Notes: a model not told the origin generated them from the sequence alone. A stretch of 43,388 bases of DNA from JAISGQ01 sp045604155 (GCA_045604155.1 JAZUNN010000047.1:1-43388), one strand, 5' to 3'. Shown: positions 7,165 through 16,038, counted from the first letter of the stretch. Translations and numbers: made by a program.

Positions 7165-8127
7165 TTAGATGCCGTACTTGTCAACATCTTCCTGGGTGAT
7201 GGTGGAAGCGTCAAAGCCCTTCTCATCCATGATAACTACCTTCTGTGCAGGAGCTTCGCCCTTTTCAAGACCCTTGATGATGTCGTTGATGTAGGAAGCC
7301 TGGAAGGGGTTGCACTGACCGTCATAGTTCCAGTTGCCTGCGAGGAGCTCTTCGAGTGCCCACTTGTTGCAGTCGAAGCCCATGATGATAACGTCGCCGT
7401 TTACACCGTGGCTGATGTTAGCCTTATCGAGTGCTGCAACTGCGCCCTTAGCCATATCGTCGTTCTCAGCATAGATTACGTTGAAGTCTGCGCCGGAGTC
7501 GATAACGGACTGAACGATCTGCTGTGCGTTGTCAGCATTCCACTCAGCAGTCTGCTGCTTAACGATGCTCCAGTTGGACTCTGCAGCAACCTTAGCGTCG
7601 AGAGCGCCGGAACGGCCGATCTGTGCAGCGGAACCCATAACACCCTGGATGTGGATTACCTTGTACTCGGAGAGACCCTGGCCTGCAAGCCAATCAACAG
7701 CGGTCTGACCTTCCTTAGCCATGTCGGAAACGATGGATGCCTCATAAAGGCTCTCGTCAGCGTCGATGGTGCGGTCGAAAAGGATAACCTTGATACCTGC
7801 GTTCTTAGCATCGGTGAGAACGGAGTCCCAACCAGCGGTGCCAGCTGCAGAGATGAGGAGATAGTCAACTTCGTCCTGGATGAACTTCTGAGCAGCAGCG
7901 ATCTGCTCGTCGTTCTTAAGGGAGTATGCGAAAGAAGCGTCGTAGCCGTTAGCCTTGGTGAAGGTGTCCTTCATGTCCTTATCGTTAGCAGTACGATAAC
8001 CGGACTCGTTGGGGTCGTTGTTGATGATACCAACCTTGATAAGGTCGCCGTCGTCGGATCCGCCGCAAGCAGCGAATACTGTAACGAGCATAAGAGCTGC
8101 GAGAATGATTGCCAGTAACTTTTTCAT
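7165..8127 (-). CDS. Sugar-binding lipoprotein of the CUT2 ABC transporter (YtfQ-like)
   Basis: 320 aa. A lipoprotein signal (MKKLLAIILAALMLVTVFAAC) precedes a type-I periplasmic binding domain (Peripla_BP_4). Typical landmarks are IKVGIINNDPNESGYR at the start of the mature protein, ISAAGTAGWDSVLTDAKNAGIKVILFDR near the middle, YAENDDMAKGAV and DGQCNPFQ near the end; the last resembles the ENPLQ/TPNMAG region of sugar binders. It captures sugar outside the membrane for the downstream ATPase and permeases. A start three codons earlier (8133) is possible, but the ATG at 8127 has the better spacing (7 bp) from GAGG. Expression is probably controlled by the divergent GntR/LacI-type regulator. 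Confidence 0.92.
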   Translation of the reverse strand: MKKLLAIILAALMLVTVFAACGGSDDGDLIKVGIINNDPNESGYRTANDKDMKDTFTKANGYDASFAYSLKNDEQIAAAQKFIQDEVDYLLISAAGTAGWDSVLTDAKNAGIKVILFDRTIDADESLYEASIVSDMAKEGQTAVDWLAGQGLSEYKVIHIQGVMGSAAQIGRSGALDAKVAAESNWSIVKQQTAEWNADNAQQIVQSVIDSGADFNVIYAENDDMAKGAVAALDKANISHGVNGDVIIMGFDCNKWALEELLAGNWNYDGQCNPFQASYINDIIKGLEKGEAPAQKVVIMDEKGFDASTITQEDVDKYGI

Positions 8128-8179
8128 GTTCATACCTCTTTTTCTAAGATTTCGATAGCGTTTCCGCTTCGTTGCCTTT

Positions 8180-8208
8180 ATTTAATCACCCGTTGTCATA
8201 TACGTCAA
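8180..8208 (-). promoter_or_regulatory. Promoter candidate of the sugar transporter operon
   Basis: On the minus strand TTGACG (8208-8203) and, at 17 or 18 bp, TTAAAT or TAAATA (8185-8179). A 22-bp palindrome covers the -35 region. Confidence 0.5.
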
Positions 8209-8211
8209 CGG
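8190..8211. promoter_or_regulatory. Operator candidate: 22-bp imperfect palindrome over the -35 box
   Basis: The site starts CCGTTG and ends CAACGG with a TATA-like centre; 18 of 22 positions are symmetric. It overlaps the TTGACG -35 box of the leftward operon, the position expected for repression by the divergent regulator. Confidence 0.5.
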
Positions 8212-8293
8212 TTTCTCACAGCCGAAAATTAAAATGGGCAATGTGAATAAATACATATTTTCATACCATTTTTTATAGCCATACAGATTTCCT

Positions 8294-8308
8294 GTTGAAC
8301 GTTTCAAC
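8294..8308. promoter_or_regulatory. Second operator candidate: 15-bp palindrome
   Basis: GTTGAACGTTTCAAC: two perfect 6-bp arms (GTTGAA and TTCAAC) around CGT. The TTG-(N)-ACGT-(N)-CAA pattern resembles known AraR operators. About 85 bp upstream of the other palindrome, it would allow DNA looping. Confidence 0.4.
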
Positions 8309-8585
8309 CATCTTCAAATTACAAAAAATTTACCATTTTATGTTCGATATTTTACTATAGATTCTTTACAATTAATATTTTCATCCATCAAACATCCTAT
8401 CATCCCGATTTTTTCCTTGATTTTTTGTCTTGAAAAAATAAAAATACAATAATTTTTCAAGTATTATTTTATTTTTTCATTTTTACAAACAACAAGAACA
8501 AACAAATCAGATTAAATTTTTCATTTTTTGAAGATGCCCTGAATGTTAAAATTATAATGTAATATGATTGAAGGCGGTATTTGCC

Positions 8586-9644
8586 ATGGCAGCAAAATAT
8601 ATTGCTATTTCAAAGGAATTATCCATAGAACTTAAAACAATGCACCAGACAGGCAAGACAAGACTGCCCAGCGAGGCTGAGCTTTGCAGGCGATTTTCCT
8701 GCAGCCGTCAGACCATTCGCTCTGCCCTTGCTCTGCTTGAGCAGAATGGTGTAATCGTTAAAAGAAAAGGCAGCGGGTCCTATATTTCGGATTCTTCTGC
8801 CTACAGCCAGACTGTTGCAGTTATCTTCCAGGATAAAAACGAATATATATACCCCGATCTTATAAGAGATATAAAAAGTGTCTTCTCCGGAAAAGGCTTC
8901 ACTGTAAAAGCATTTTCCACCAATGAATATCCGGACGGTGAGCTTTCTCTTCTCAACGAGCTTCTTGAGTCCCCTCCTGCGGGCATTATCATGGAAGCTC
9001 AGGACAACCTGCTTCCATGCAGCAGCAGTAAAGTCCTGCAGCAGCTTGCAGAAAAAGGTGTGCCTGTTGTCTATCTCAACTGTGCTTATTCCATCCCATC
9101 TTCAGCTCCATGCATTACTGACGATAATTATTCGGGTTCACAGATTCTGATACAGCATCTCGTTGAAAAAGGGCACAGAAGTATTTCAGGTATAATGAAA
9201 TGCAATGATTTGCGAGGTGCAGAAAGATTTACAGCCTGCCAGCAGGCCTGCCATGATCATGGAGTACAGTTTTCCGCTGCAAACTGGTGCTGGTTTTCTT
9301 CCGTTGACAGACAGAAGATTCTTGATGGAAATGACAGTTTTCTGCAGCACTTCATTTCTAACTACCTCGGTTCCAGCACTGCGGTTGTCTGTTTCAATGA
9401 TGAAATCGCATATCATCTTGTAAAGGCTCTGACCTTTGCAAGCATCAGTGTTCCTGATAAGATTGAAATTGTAAGTTTTGACAACAGCTATTATTCAATC
9501 GCAGGTGATGTTAAATTTTTATCCATCGGACACGACAATCACGCCGTCGGCACCGCCGCCGCAAAATCCCTGCTTTCACTCATTTCCGGAAAAAAGACAA
9601 AAAACATTGTATTACCATGGATGCCTCTGCATCAGAATAATTGA
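8586..9644 (+). CDS. AraR-type regulator (GntR DNA-binding domain fused to LacI-type sugar-binding domain)
   Basis: 352 aa. Residues 1-70 form a GntR winged helix (LPSEAELCRRFSCSRQTIRSALALLEQNGVIVKRKGSGSYI). Residues about 80-345 form a LacI/periplasmic-binding-type effector domain (TVAVIFQDKNEYIYPDLIRDI, ITDDNYSGSQILIQHLVEKGHRSI, VVCFNDEIAYHLVKAL). This is the architecture of AraR, a sugar-relieved repressor. ATG 8586 follows AAGGCGG at 8 bp; an upstream in-frame TTG at 8568 is less likely. A TATAAT lies at 8553-8558 with a poor -35. It is divergent from the sugar transporter, with palindromic sites between, so it is probably the local repressor; the inducer sugar is unknown. Confidence 0.9.
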   Translation: MAAKYIAISKELSIELKTMHQTGKTRLPSEAELCRRFSCSRQTIRSALALLEQNGVIVKRKGSGSYISDSSAYSQTVAVIFQDKNEYIYPDLIRDIKSVFSGKGFTVKAFSTNEYPDGELSLLNELLESPPAGIIMEAQDNLLPCSSSKVLQQLAEKGVPVVYLNCAYSIPSSAPCITDDNYSGSQILIQHLVEKGHRSISGIMKCNDLRGAERFTACQQACHDHGVQFSAANWCWFSSVDRQKILDGNDSFLQHFISNYLGSSTAVVCFNDEIAYHLVKALTFASISVPDKIEIVSFDNSYYSIAGDVKFLSIGHDNHAVGTAAAKSLLSLISGKKTKNIVLPWMPLHQNN

Positions 9645-9667
9645 TTATTTCTTCTCCTGAATAATTT

Positions 9668-9698
9668 AAACCCCACAGTTTTATTTACTGTGGGGTTT
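9668..9698. terminator. Bidirectional terminator
   Basis: Perfect 12-bp arms AAACCCCACAGT and ACTGTGGGGTTT with a short loop, between the convergent regulator gene and the leftward sensing operon; A and T runs flank both sides. Confidence 0.88.
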
Positions 9699-9708
9699 AA
9701 ACTTTTCA

Positions 9709-10701
9709 TCAGTATTCTCTGCTTCCGATAATTTCAGGTGTCAGCATATCAGCGGTAAAATAGGTTTCATCAACATAGGTATGCTTGGGAATTTCCTCGC
9801 CGCTGCGATACTGCCTGATTAGTGTGTCAAGTATTTCGCCGTGAAGAGGATTGCATTCAACACACAGATTGATTTTGCCTGACAAGCAATACTGAAGCGC
9901 TTCTCTTACGGCATCGAAGGAAATAATGATAACATCTCCGTCTTTTCCGTATGTAATTCCAGCTTCATCAAGAGCTCTCATTGCACCGAATGTCATATTG
10001 TCGTTTTCGCTGTAAATTACATCAATATTCTTATTTCGGGCAACATAATCTCTTACAACCTCATATCCCTTTGCCTCTGTGAATTCACCGTTGATCTGAG
10101 CCATTATATTCCAGTTGCTGTGCTTTGCAGCACCTTCTTCGATAGCTTGAGTTCTCATTATCTGTGCAGTTGACCCTTCTGCACCCTTTATATGAAGAAT
10201 ATTGACTTGTTCGCTTTTGTTTTTTCTGTCTGCAAGTTCTGCTTCAAGCCATTTTACAGCTACTCTACCCTCTTCGAGAAAATCCGATCCGACTCTGCTG
10301 AGGTAAAGGTTTTCATCATCAACGGCCACCTCACGATCTACAATTATAACAGGGATACCTGCGCTTTTTGCTTCGTGAAGAACATTATCCCATCCTGTTT
10401 CGGAAACAGGTGCAATTACTATCATATCAACGCCCTGAAGAATGAAATTGCGCACTGCCATAAACTGGTTTTCCTGATTCTGCTTTGCATTTTCAAACAG
10501 CAGTTCATACCCCTTTTCTTCACTCAGGGCTGCTTTGATTGATGCAGTATTTGCCGCTCGCCAGTCTGACTCCGAGCCAACCTGAGAAAAACCTACAACA
10601 ATATATTCTTTTTCTTCTTTGCCGGACCCCGAAAAAGTACATCCGACTGCACACAGCAGAATAAGTGCCGCACACAAAATCACACTAACTATTCTTTTCA
10701 T
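9709..10701 (-). CDS. YtfQ-like sugar-binding lipoprotein encoded with a two-component system
   Basis: 330 aa. Lipoprotein signal MKRIVSVILCAALILLCAVGC, then a type-I periplasmic binding domain. The mature start VVGFSQVGSESDWRAANTAS and the AKQNQENQFMAVRNFILQGVDMIVIAPVSETGWD region are strikingly close to E. coli YtfQ, closer than the binding protein of the transporter operon next door. No permease or ATPase accompanies it. Its start overlaps the end of the kinase gene by 17 bp, making it the third gene of a regulator-kinase-binding protein operon. The likely role is to present sugar to the kinase, as in XylFII/LytS-type sensing systems; delivery to the nearby transporter is an alternative. 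A terminator follows. Confidence 0.88.
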   Translation of the reverse strand: MKRIVSVILCAALILLCAVGCTFSGSGKEEKEYIVVGFSQVGSESDWRAANTASIKAALSEEKGYELLFENAKQNQENQFMAVRNFILQGVDMIVIAPVSETGWDNVLHEAKSAGIPVIIVDREVAVDDENLYLSRVGSDFLEEGRVAVKWLEAELADRKNKSEQVNILHIKGAEGSTAQIMRTQAIEEGAAKHSNWNIMAQINGEFTEAKGYEVVRDYVARNKNIDVIYSENDNMTFGAMRALDEAGITYGKDGDVIIISFDAVREALQYCLSGKINLCVECNPLHGEILDTLIRQYRSGEEIPKHTYVDETYFTADMLTPEIIGSREY

Positions 10702-12121
10702 CTGTATCCTCCGTTTTGTACGGTATTGAAATGGTTATTGCTGTACCCACATTCGGCTCACTGTCTACAGAAAAGGCACAATCGTTTCCATATACAAGTC
10801 TGAGTCTTTTATATGCCGCAACAAGCGCAAAGCTCGATGGGTCATCATTTGCTATCTGATGTCTGAGCTTTTCAAGTGTATCCTTGTCCATTCCAACACC
10901 TGTATCCTCTACCCTGATTGTAACTCTGCCAAGTGAAAGGGTACCTCTGACATAAATCATACCCTTGCCTCGTTTGGGCTTAAGTCCGTGATATATGGAG
11001 TTTTCAACCATTGGCTGAAGGGTCATCTTGGGTATCAGACACTTATTGATGGATTCATCAATATCAATTTCATAATCGATTATATCCTTGTATCTGACCT
11101 GCTGTATTTCAAGATAGCTCTTTACGTGCTGTCTTTCTTCCGCAATGGTAACTATATCCTTACCGTTGCTTAAAAATGCTCTGAAATATGAGGAAAGGCT
11201 TGTAACCATTTCTTCCGCAGCCTCAGCTTTGTTGGTTTCAATGAGCCATACGATTGTATCAAGTGTATTATAAAGGAAATGAGGATTTATCTGAGCCTGA
11301 ATAAGTGAAAGCTCAATACTTCTCAGTCTTATCTGCTCCTGCCTGTTCAGCTCAATCTGGGCATTCAGCTTGCCGACCATTTCTTCTATACCGCTGCCCA
11401 GTGACCTCAGTTTCTGATCATCCGCTTCTACCGGTATTTTTTCTTCCAGGTCACCCTTACCTATCTCATCTACACGGCTGCACAGCTCATCGATGGGTTC
11501 GATTATGCTTCGGCTGGTTTTAAGTGCATTTCTTCCCGAAATATAGAATACAACCATCATGACAAGCACTCCCGCCACAACCTCAGCAACAAGCCAGTAT
11601 TTGAGGCTTCTCTGAAGTGCCGCCATCTCACCTGCTTCATAATAAAGATAGGTATAGATATATTCTTCTATAAGCTCGGTTATGACGTAGATATTGTTTT
11701 CAAGCTGCTCAATTCTTGTGTCATATCCATCGGTATTCTGAATTCTTGCAATATTCAGATTCAGACTATCGCAAAGATTGATAACACTGTTGAGAGTCTG
11801 CCGGCTGTCATTGTTGTTTGTGCTTTTCAACAGCTCCTGAGCAAGATTCTTAGCAGTCTTAACATCGTCCCAGGGAAGCTCATCACTGCTTCCGATAACA
11901 AAATAATACATCTTCAGGTCAACGTCATTTTTAAAATCCTGACTGAACTTTGATGCAGTTGTAATATTATTGCTTACCGATGAATACTGAAAATGATAGA
12001 AAACCAGCATTGACAGGACAAACAGTGCAAGAACAAGCATCGGCAGAAATACACTTATGCTCATTCTGACCAGTCGTCCGTTTATTGATTTTTTATCGTG
12101 TTGAAAAAACTTTGTCTTCAT
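10685..12121 (-). CDS. YesM-type sensor histidine kinase
   Basis: 478 aa. A transmembrane span (about 21-44), an extracellular helical region of about 130 residues, a second span (about 175-195), HAMP (about 200-253), then a His_kinase domain with phospho-acceptor H281 in QAQINPHFLYNTLDT and a HATPase_c domain with VEDTGVGMD. This is the LytS/YesM class that senses carbohydrates. The chosen ATG (12121) overlaps the response-regulator stop as ATGA, so translation is coupled; a longer reading frame from 12157 is less likely. The small extracellular domain is too short to bind sugar by itself in an obvious way, which fits sensing through the binding lipoprotein encoded next. Confidence 0.93.
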   Translation of the reverse strand: MKTKFFQHDKKSINGRLVRMSISVFLPMLVLALFVLSMLVFYHFQYSSVSNNITTASKFSQDFKNDVDLKMYYFVIGSSDELPWDDVKTAKNLAQELLKSTNNNDSRQTLNSVINLCDSLNLNIARIQNTDGYDTRIEQLENNIYVITELIEEYIYTYLYYEAGEMAALQRSLKYWLVAEVVAGVLVMMVVFYISGRNALKTSRSIIEPIDELCSRVDEIGKGDLEEKIPVEADDQKLRSLGSGIEEMVGKLNAQIELNRQEQIRLRSIELSLIQAQINPHFLYNTLDTIVWLIETNKAEAAEEMVTSLSSYFRAFLSNGKDIVTIAEERQHVKSYLEIQQVRYKDIIDYEIDIDESINKCLIPKMTLQPMVENSIYHGLKPKRGKGMIYVRGTLSLGRVTIRVEDTGVGMDKDTLEKLRHQIANDDPSSFALVAAYKRLRLVYGNDCAFSVDSEPNVGTAITISIPYKTEDTDEKNS

Positions 12122-13725
12122 TCTGACTCTCCCGAACGGTAACTTCTGGGGGTACATCCCTGGGTTTTCTTGAATACGAAGGAGAAGTATCTGGGGTCTT
12201 TATATCCGACTTCATAGGCAATTTCACCTGAACGTTTTCCCGTCTGACGAAGAAGCTGCTTTGCTCTTGCCATTCTCTTCTGGGTCAGGTATTCTACAAA
12301 GGATTCTCCCATCTTCTGGCTGAACAGTGCACTGAGGTAGTTGGCACTTATATTTATTGCCTGAGCCACACCGTTAAGTGAAATATTCTCATCAGAATAA
12401 TTTTTATCTATATATCTGATTGCGCTGTCAATTATATCACTGTTCTGCTTCTGTGTTTCAATATCTCTCATATCTATTGCTGTGCTGAGCACACCTATAA
12501 GATATTCCCTGAGATCATCTGCAGGCATATCAAGTTCCGGCTGTGGAATTTTCTGAATGAAATCCTCCTTTGTACATCCCAATTCCTGCAGCACAAGCTC
12601 GGAATTGATTCGTGCACTCATTATTATGTAGTGCTTGAAAAGTATGGATTTTTCTGCTCCGCAGAGGTTTGTCAGATATTCCTCCACAAATGCCTCGGTT
12701 TCTCCTGAAGTTCCGCTCTGAACAAAATTGCGTATTACCATGGGATCTATCTTTTCGGGATCGATTACGTCTAATGATCCTGAGTTTCCGCTGTTTCGCT
12801 CATTATGAAGCAGTTCGGAACGGAATATATGCTTTGCAGGCATTATATGTCTGTAGGCAAGGACATGGCTTGTATCAGAATAACACTGAGGAAGTCCGCT
12901 GAGTCGGTATGTGGGGTCACCTACAGCCACAAACCAGTTAAGAGGTGTATCCGAGCCTTCGCATCGTGTCCTTATTATCTCAACACTGCGTTCTGTAAGA
13001 TCAAGAAGATTGTCTCTGTCGCCTTTTATCAGAACCGCATAAGACAGCAGATTGCAGCGGAAGAGAATGTAATCGGGATAGCGGAGAAAATAGTTAAGAA
13101 GTCCGTCAAGAACATTGGCTGCAGATTCGGAGTATGCCGTATCGTTCATTGACTGAACTGTAAAGATCACAAAGTTATAACCGTCAGCGTTCAGATTAAG
13201 ATTGAGCTTATCTGCCTGTTCATATATCTGTTCAACACTGAGAGAGCCTTCAACCAGCTTTTCAAAGAATGCTCGACGGGTGTAATTCTCAAACTTCTTT
13301 ACTTCCTGCTCGTATCGGCGCAGATAATCCTTCTGCTCCTGCTCTTCTTCAATTCTCTGACGTGTTGTTTCCAGCGCTTTTATCATTGCAGCTTTTGTAA
13401 TAGGCTTTAAAAGATACTGATCAACATTAAGCTCGATTGCTTTTCTTGCATATTCAAAATCGCTGTAACCGCTGACAATTATGATCTTTGTATCAGGCAG
13501 CTCACGGTTTACAATGCTGCTCAGGGAAAGACCGTCCATAAAGGGCATTTTTATATCTGTGATAAGCACATCAGGTCTGAGCTTACGGATGAGAGGCAAC
13601 GCCATTTCTCCGTCGGGTGCGTCACCCACAAATTCAAAGCCATGCTTTTCCCATGGAATTATATCTCTGAGTCCTTCACGTACAACACTTTCATCTTCGG
13701 TTATGAATACCTTGATAAGATCCAT
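12118..13725 (-). CDS. YesN-type response regulator (receiver + AraC DNA-binding domain)
   Basis: 535 aa. Receiver domain with acidic pocket E10-D11, phospho-acceptor D57 (VLITDIKMPFMDG) and the conserved LLKPI lysine; a long helical middle region (about 130-420); C-terminal AraC-type double HTH (SLNGVAQAINISANYLSALFSQKMGESFVEYL, then KRSGEIAYEVGYKDPRYFSFVFKKTQGCTPRSYR). Partner of the YesM-like kinase. YesN-type regulators usually activate adjacent sugar uptake or glycosidase genes, so the neighbouring CUT2 transporter and the GH53 galactanase are plausible targets. First gene of the operon, behind a promoter candidate at 13788-13759. Confidence 0.93.
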   Translation of the reverse strand: MDLIKVFITEDESVVREGLRDIIPWEKHGFEFVGDAPDGEMALPLIRKLRPDVLITDIKMPFMDGLSLSSIVNRELPDTKIIIVSGYSDFEYARKAIELNVDQYLLKPITKAAMIKALETTRQRIEEEQEQKDYLRRYEQEVKKFENYTRRAFFEKLVEGSLSVEQIYEQADKLNLNLNADGYNFVIFTVQSMNDTAYSESAANVLDGLLNYFLRYPDYILFRCNLLSYAVLIKGDRDNLLDLTERSVEIIRTRCEGSDTPLNWFVAVGDPTYRLSGLPQCYSDTSHVLAYRHIMPAKHIFRSELLHNERNSGNSGSLDVIDPEKIDPMVIRNFVQSGTSGETEAFVEEYLTNLCGAEKSILFKHYIIMSARINSELVLQELGCTKEDFIQKIPQPELDMPADDLREYLIGVLSTAIDMRDIETQKQNSDIIDSAIRYIDKNYSDENISLNGVAQAINISANYLSALFSQKMGESFVEYLTQKRMARAKQLLRQTGKRSGEIAYEVGYKDPRYFSFVFKKTQGCTPRSYRSGESE

Positions 13726-13758
13726 ATTGCCAACCTCTTTCCGCTCTTATACATTATT

Positions 13759-13788
13759 AATATAACATAAAAGCAGCTTCTATTTCAA
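13759..13788 (-). promoter_or_regulatory. Promoter candidate of the sensing operon
   Basis: On the minus strand TTGAAA (13788-13783), 18 bp, TATATT (13764-13759), about 35 bp before the response-regulator start. Confidence 0.55.
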
Positions 13789-13846
13789 TCAATGATCCGA
13801 CTTCGTAAAATTTCCGAGTAAATTCAAAATATTTAATACTTTTATA

Positions 13847-14716
13847 TCAGTTCATAAGTTCTTTCCGAATAAGATCAAGCATTATGGATGTGTTCAGATT
13901 CACGGCATCATCGGGATAAATGGCTCTGATATGGCCGCTGCAATAACGTTTTTTGAAATCATCGATAAGTTCATCTGTACTTTTTCCCGATCTTATTCCA
14001 TCCATCATTATTTCTGCCGCATTTTCTGCTGCCGATTTCATATTTTCAAGGAAAAATGCTGTCTGTTCTTCGTTGAGTATCCCATAATGAGGTGCAAGGA
14101 GTTTTTTTATTTCAAGCTGTGACACACGCTCTATTGATTCAAGGGCCATTTTATAGCTGACAAGGTATGAGGGAGCTATGATTGTCCCTCCATCGTACAC
14201 ACCCAGTGTTTCTGTTGAGAGAAGCAGCTTTTCCTCCCGGCAGTAATAACCCACAGAGCACCTTGTATGTCCGGGCAGGTCAATGACTTCAAATATCATA
14301 TTCCCTGCTCTGATAATATCCCCATTATCGACGGGAATGTCCACACGAAGCTCAGAGCCCAGAAATTCGTAATCTGTAATTCCGCATTTTGCGGCAAACT
14401 TTGCATCAAGCTCCCGCATTACACGCCTTGCACCATCTCTTTTGAATATTTCTGCCGCATAGCGTCCTGCAGCGACCTTTGCATCGGGATAACATCTCAG
14501 AATATACGCACTTCCCAGTGCATGGTCATAATGGGAGTGAGTGAGAAATATATAATCAAGCTTCCTCTCTCCCAGAATTGCCTTTATATTTTCAGCGACC
14601 TTAAAGCCGGTAAATCCAAATCCCGTATCGTATAAAATCGCCGTTTTTCCGTCATCTATAAGGAATGCGCTGTCCCCCATCTCACATCTCACATCGGTTA
14701 TTTTTATTTCAGCCAT
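13847..14716 (-). CDS. Metallo-beta-lactamase-fold hydrolase
   Basis: 289 aa. The zinc motif HxHxDH is intact (H60, H62, D64, H65 in FLTHSHYDHALG), with the later ligands in VIDLPGHTRCSVGYY and LLAPHYG. This fold covers glyoxalase II, lactonases and other hydrolases; the substrate cannot be told. Cytoplasmic, no signal peptide. Start ATG 14716 follows AGGTG. A promoter candidate (14776-14749) lies in the region shared with the divergent reductase gene. No terminator is seen before the downstream sensing operon, so partial read-through is possible. Confidence 0.88.
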   Translation of the reverse strand: MAEIKITDVRCEMGDSAFLIDDGKTAILYDTGFGFTGFKVAENIKAILGERKLDYIFLTHSHYDHALGSAYILRCYPDAKVAAGRYAAEIFKRDGARRVMRELDAKFAAKCGITDYEFLGSELRVDIPVDNGDIIRAGNMIFEVIDLPGHTRCSVGYYCREEKLLLSTETLGVYDGGTIIAPSYLVSYKMALESIERVSQLEIKKLLAPHYGILNEEQTAFFLENMKSAAENAAEIMMDGIRSGKSTDELIDDFKKRYCSGHIRAIYPDDAVNLNTSIMLDLIRKELMN

Positions 14717-14748
14717 ACTGCACCTGCTTTACTGTTTCAATGCCAGAT

Positions 14749-14776
14749 ATTATATCACACACCCGTATAAATACAA
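14749..14776 (-). promoter_or_regulatory. Promoter candidate of the metallo-hydrolase gene
   Basis: On the minus strand TTGTAT (14776-14771), 16 bp, TATAAT (14754-14749). Confidence 0.5.
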
Positions 14777-14808
14777 GAAATGATAATTGGATTATTTTAT
14801 ATATTCCC

Positions 14809-14838
14809 TTGCTCATACACCTTTGGAAGTGATAAAAT
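14809..14838 (+). promoter_or_regulatory. Promoter candidate of the reductase-galactanase operon
   Basis: TTGCTC (14809-14814), 18 bp, TAAAAT (14833-14838), about 33 bp before ATG 14871. Confidence 0.45.
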
Positions 14839-14870
14839 AGAGAAAAATCTGTTGCAAAGGAGCAGATATC

Positions 14871-16019
14871 ATGAATTACAGACGACTCGGAAAAACCGAG
14901 CTGATGGTCAGCGAAATAGGTCTTGGTGCAGAATGGCTTGAGCGTCACAATGCTCAGGAGTGTGCTGAAATAATAGAAGCCTGCGAAAATGCAGGGATAA
15001 ATACAGTTGATTGCTGGATGTCCGAGCCAAATGTGCGAAGCAATCTCGGTGCTGCTCTTAAAGGCAGGCGTGAAAAATGGTATATTCAAGGACATATCGG
15101 CTCTACATGGCAGGATGGACAGTATGTCCGAAGCAGAGATACTGATGCCTGCAGAATTGCTTTTCAGGACCTTCTCGACAGATTGGGCACTGACTATATC
15201 GACCTGGGAATGATTCACTATGTCGATCAGGAATCTGACTGGAACGAGATAATAAACGGTCCGTATATTGATTATGTCCGTGAACTTAAGGAAAAAGGAA
15301 TCATCCGACATATCGGCATGAGCACCCATAATCCCGTTATTGCAAAAAAGGCCGTCGAAAGCGGAATCATTGAAATGATGATGTTCAGCATCAACCCTGC
15401 TTTTGATATTCTCCCCGCCACGGAGGATGTGGATGATTACTTTGCAGAAGAATTTGATGCTTCTCTCGGCGGAATAACACCGGAGAGAGCAGAGCTTTAT
15501 AAGCTGTGCGAACAGCATGACATCGGAATCACCGTCATGAAGGGCTTTGCAGGCGGCAGACTTTTTGATCCGAAACGATCTCCCTTCGGTGCAGCTCTCA
15601 CTCCCGTTCAGTGTCTGCATTACTGTCTGACACGTCCTGCTGTTGCCTGTGTTCTTGCAGGTGTGGAAAGCCCGGAGCAGGTAAATGCCTCTGTGGTTTA
15701 TGAAACAGCTTCAGATACCGAAAAGGACTATGCCTCCGTTCTTGCCGGCGCACCCCGTCATGCATATCACGGTCAGTGTACATACTGCGGACACTGCAAA
15801 CCCTGTCCTATGGATATAGATATTGCAATGGTAAACAAGCTTTACGATCTTGCAGTGATGCAGCCTCAGGTTCCTGCTTCCGTCCGTTCTCATTATGAAG
15901 CACTTCCCCACACTGCAGACCAGTGTGTCGGCTGCGGCAGCTGTGAATCACGATGCCCATTCGGAGTAAAAATCGCTGACAGAATGACACTGGCAGCCGA
16001 TTTATTCAGGAAAAAATAA
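14871..16019 (+). CDS. Aldo/keto reductase-like protein with C-terminal 4Fe-4S domain
   Basis: 382 aa. The first 280 residues have the aldo/keto reductase barrel (RRLGKTELMVSEIGLG at the start). The C-terminus has two cysteine clusters: C303, C306, C309, C312 and C352, C355, C358, C362 (the second is a classic CxxCxxCxxxCP), suggesting two 4Fe-4S clusters. By eye alignment, the catalytic tetrad Asp/Tyr/Lys/His reads N44/W49/H75/H116, so only the last residue is retained and normal carbonyl reduction is doubtful. Starts 8-9 bp after AAAGGAG. The GH53 gene follows after 19 bp, so the two are probably co-transcribed. An electron-transfer or radical-type role cannot be excluded; substrate unknown. 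Confidence 0.87.
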   Translation: MNYRRLGKTELMVSEIGLGAEWLERHNAQECAEIIEACENAGINTVDCWMSEPNVRSNLGAALKGRREKWYIQGHIGSTWQDGQYVRSRDTDACRIAFQDLLDRLGTDYIDLGMIHYVDQESDWNEIINGPYIDYVRELKEKGIIRHIGMSTHNPVIAKKAVESGIIEMMMFSINPAFDILPATEDVDDYFAEEFDASLGGITPERAELYKLCEQHDIGITVMKGFAGGRLFDPKRSPFGAALTPVQCLHYCLTRPAVACVLAGVESPEQVNASVVYETASDTEKDYASVLAGAPRHAYHGQCTYCGHCKPCPMDIDIAMVNKLYDLAVMQPQVPASVRSHYEALPHTADQCVGCGSCESRCPFGVKIADRMTLAADLFRKK

Positions 16020-16038
16020 CTTAAAAAGGATTGTTTTC

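Noticed and set aside
7051..8118. 355-codon open frame on the plus strand across the sugar-binding protein gene
   Set aside because: Antisense shadow of the binding-protein gene; its sequence is low-complexity Val/Leu/Cys and no family is recognised.
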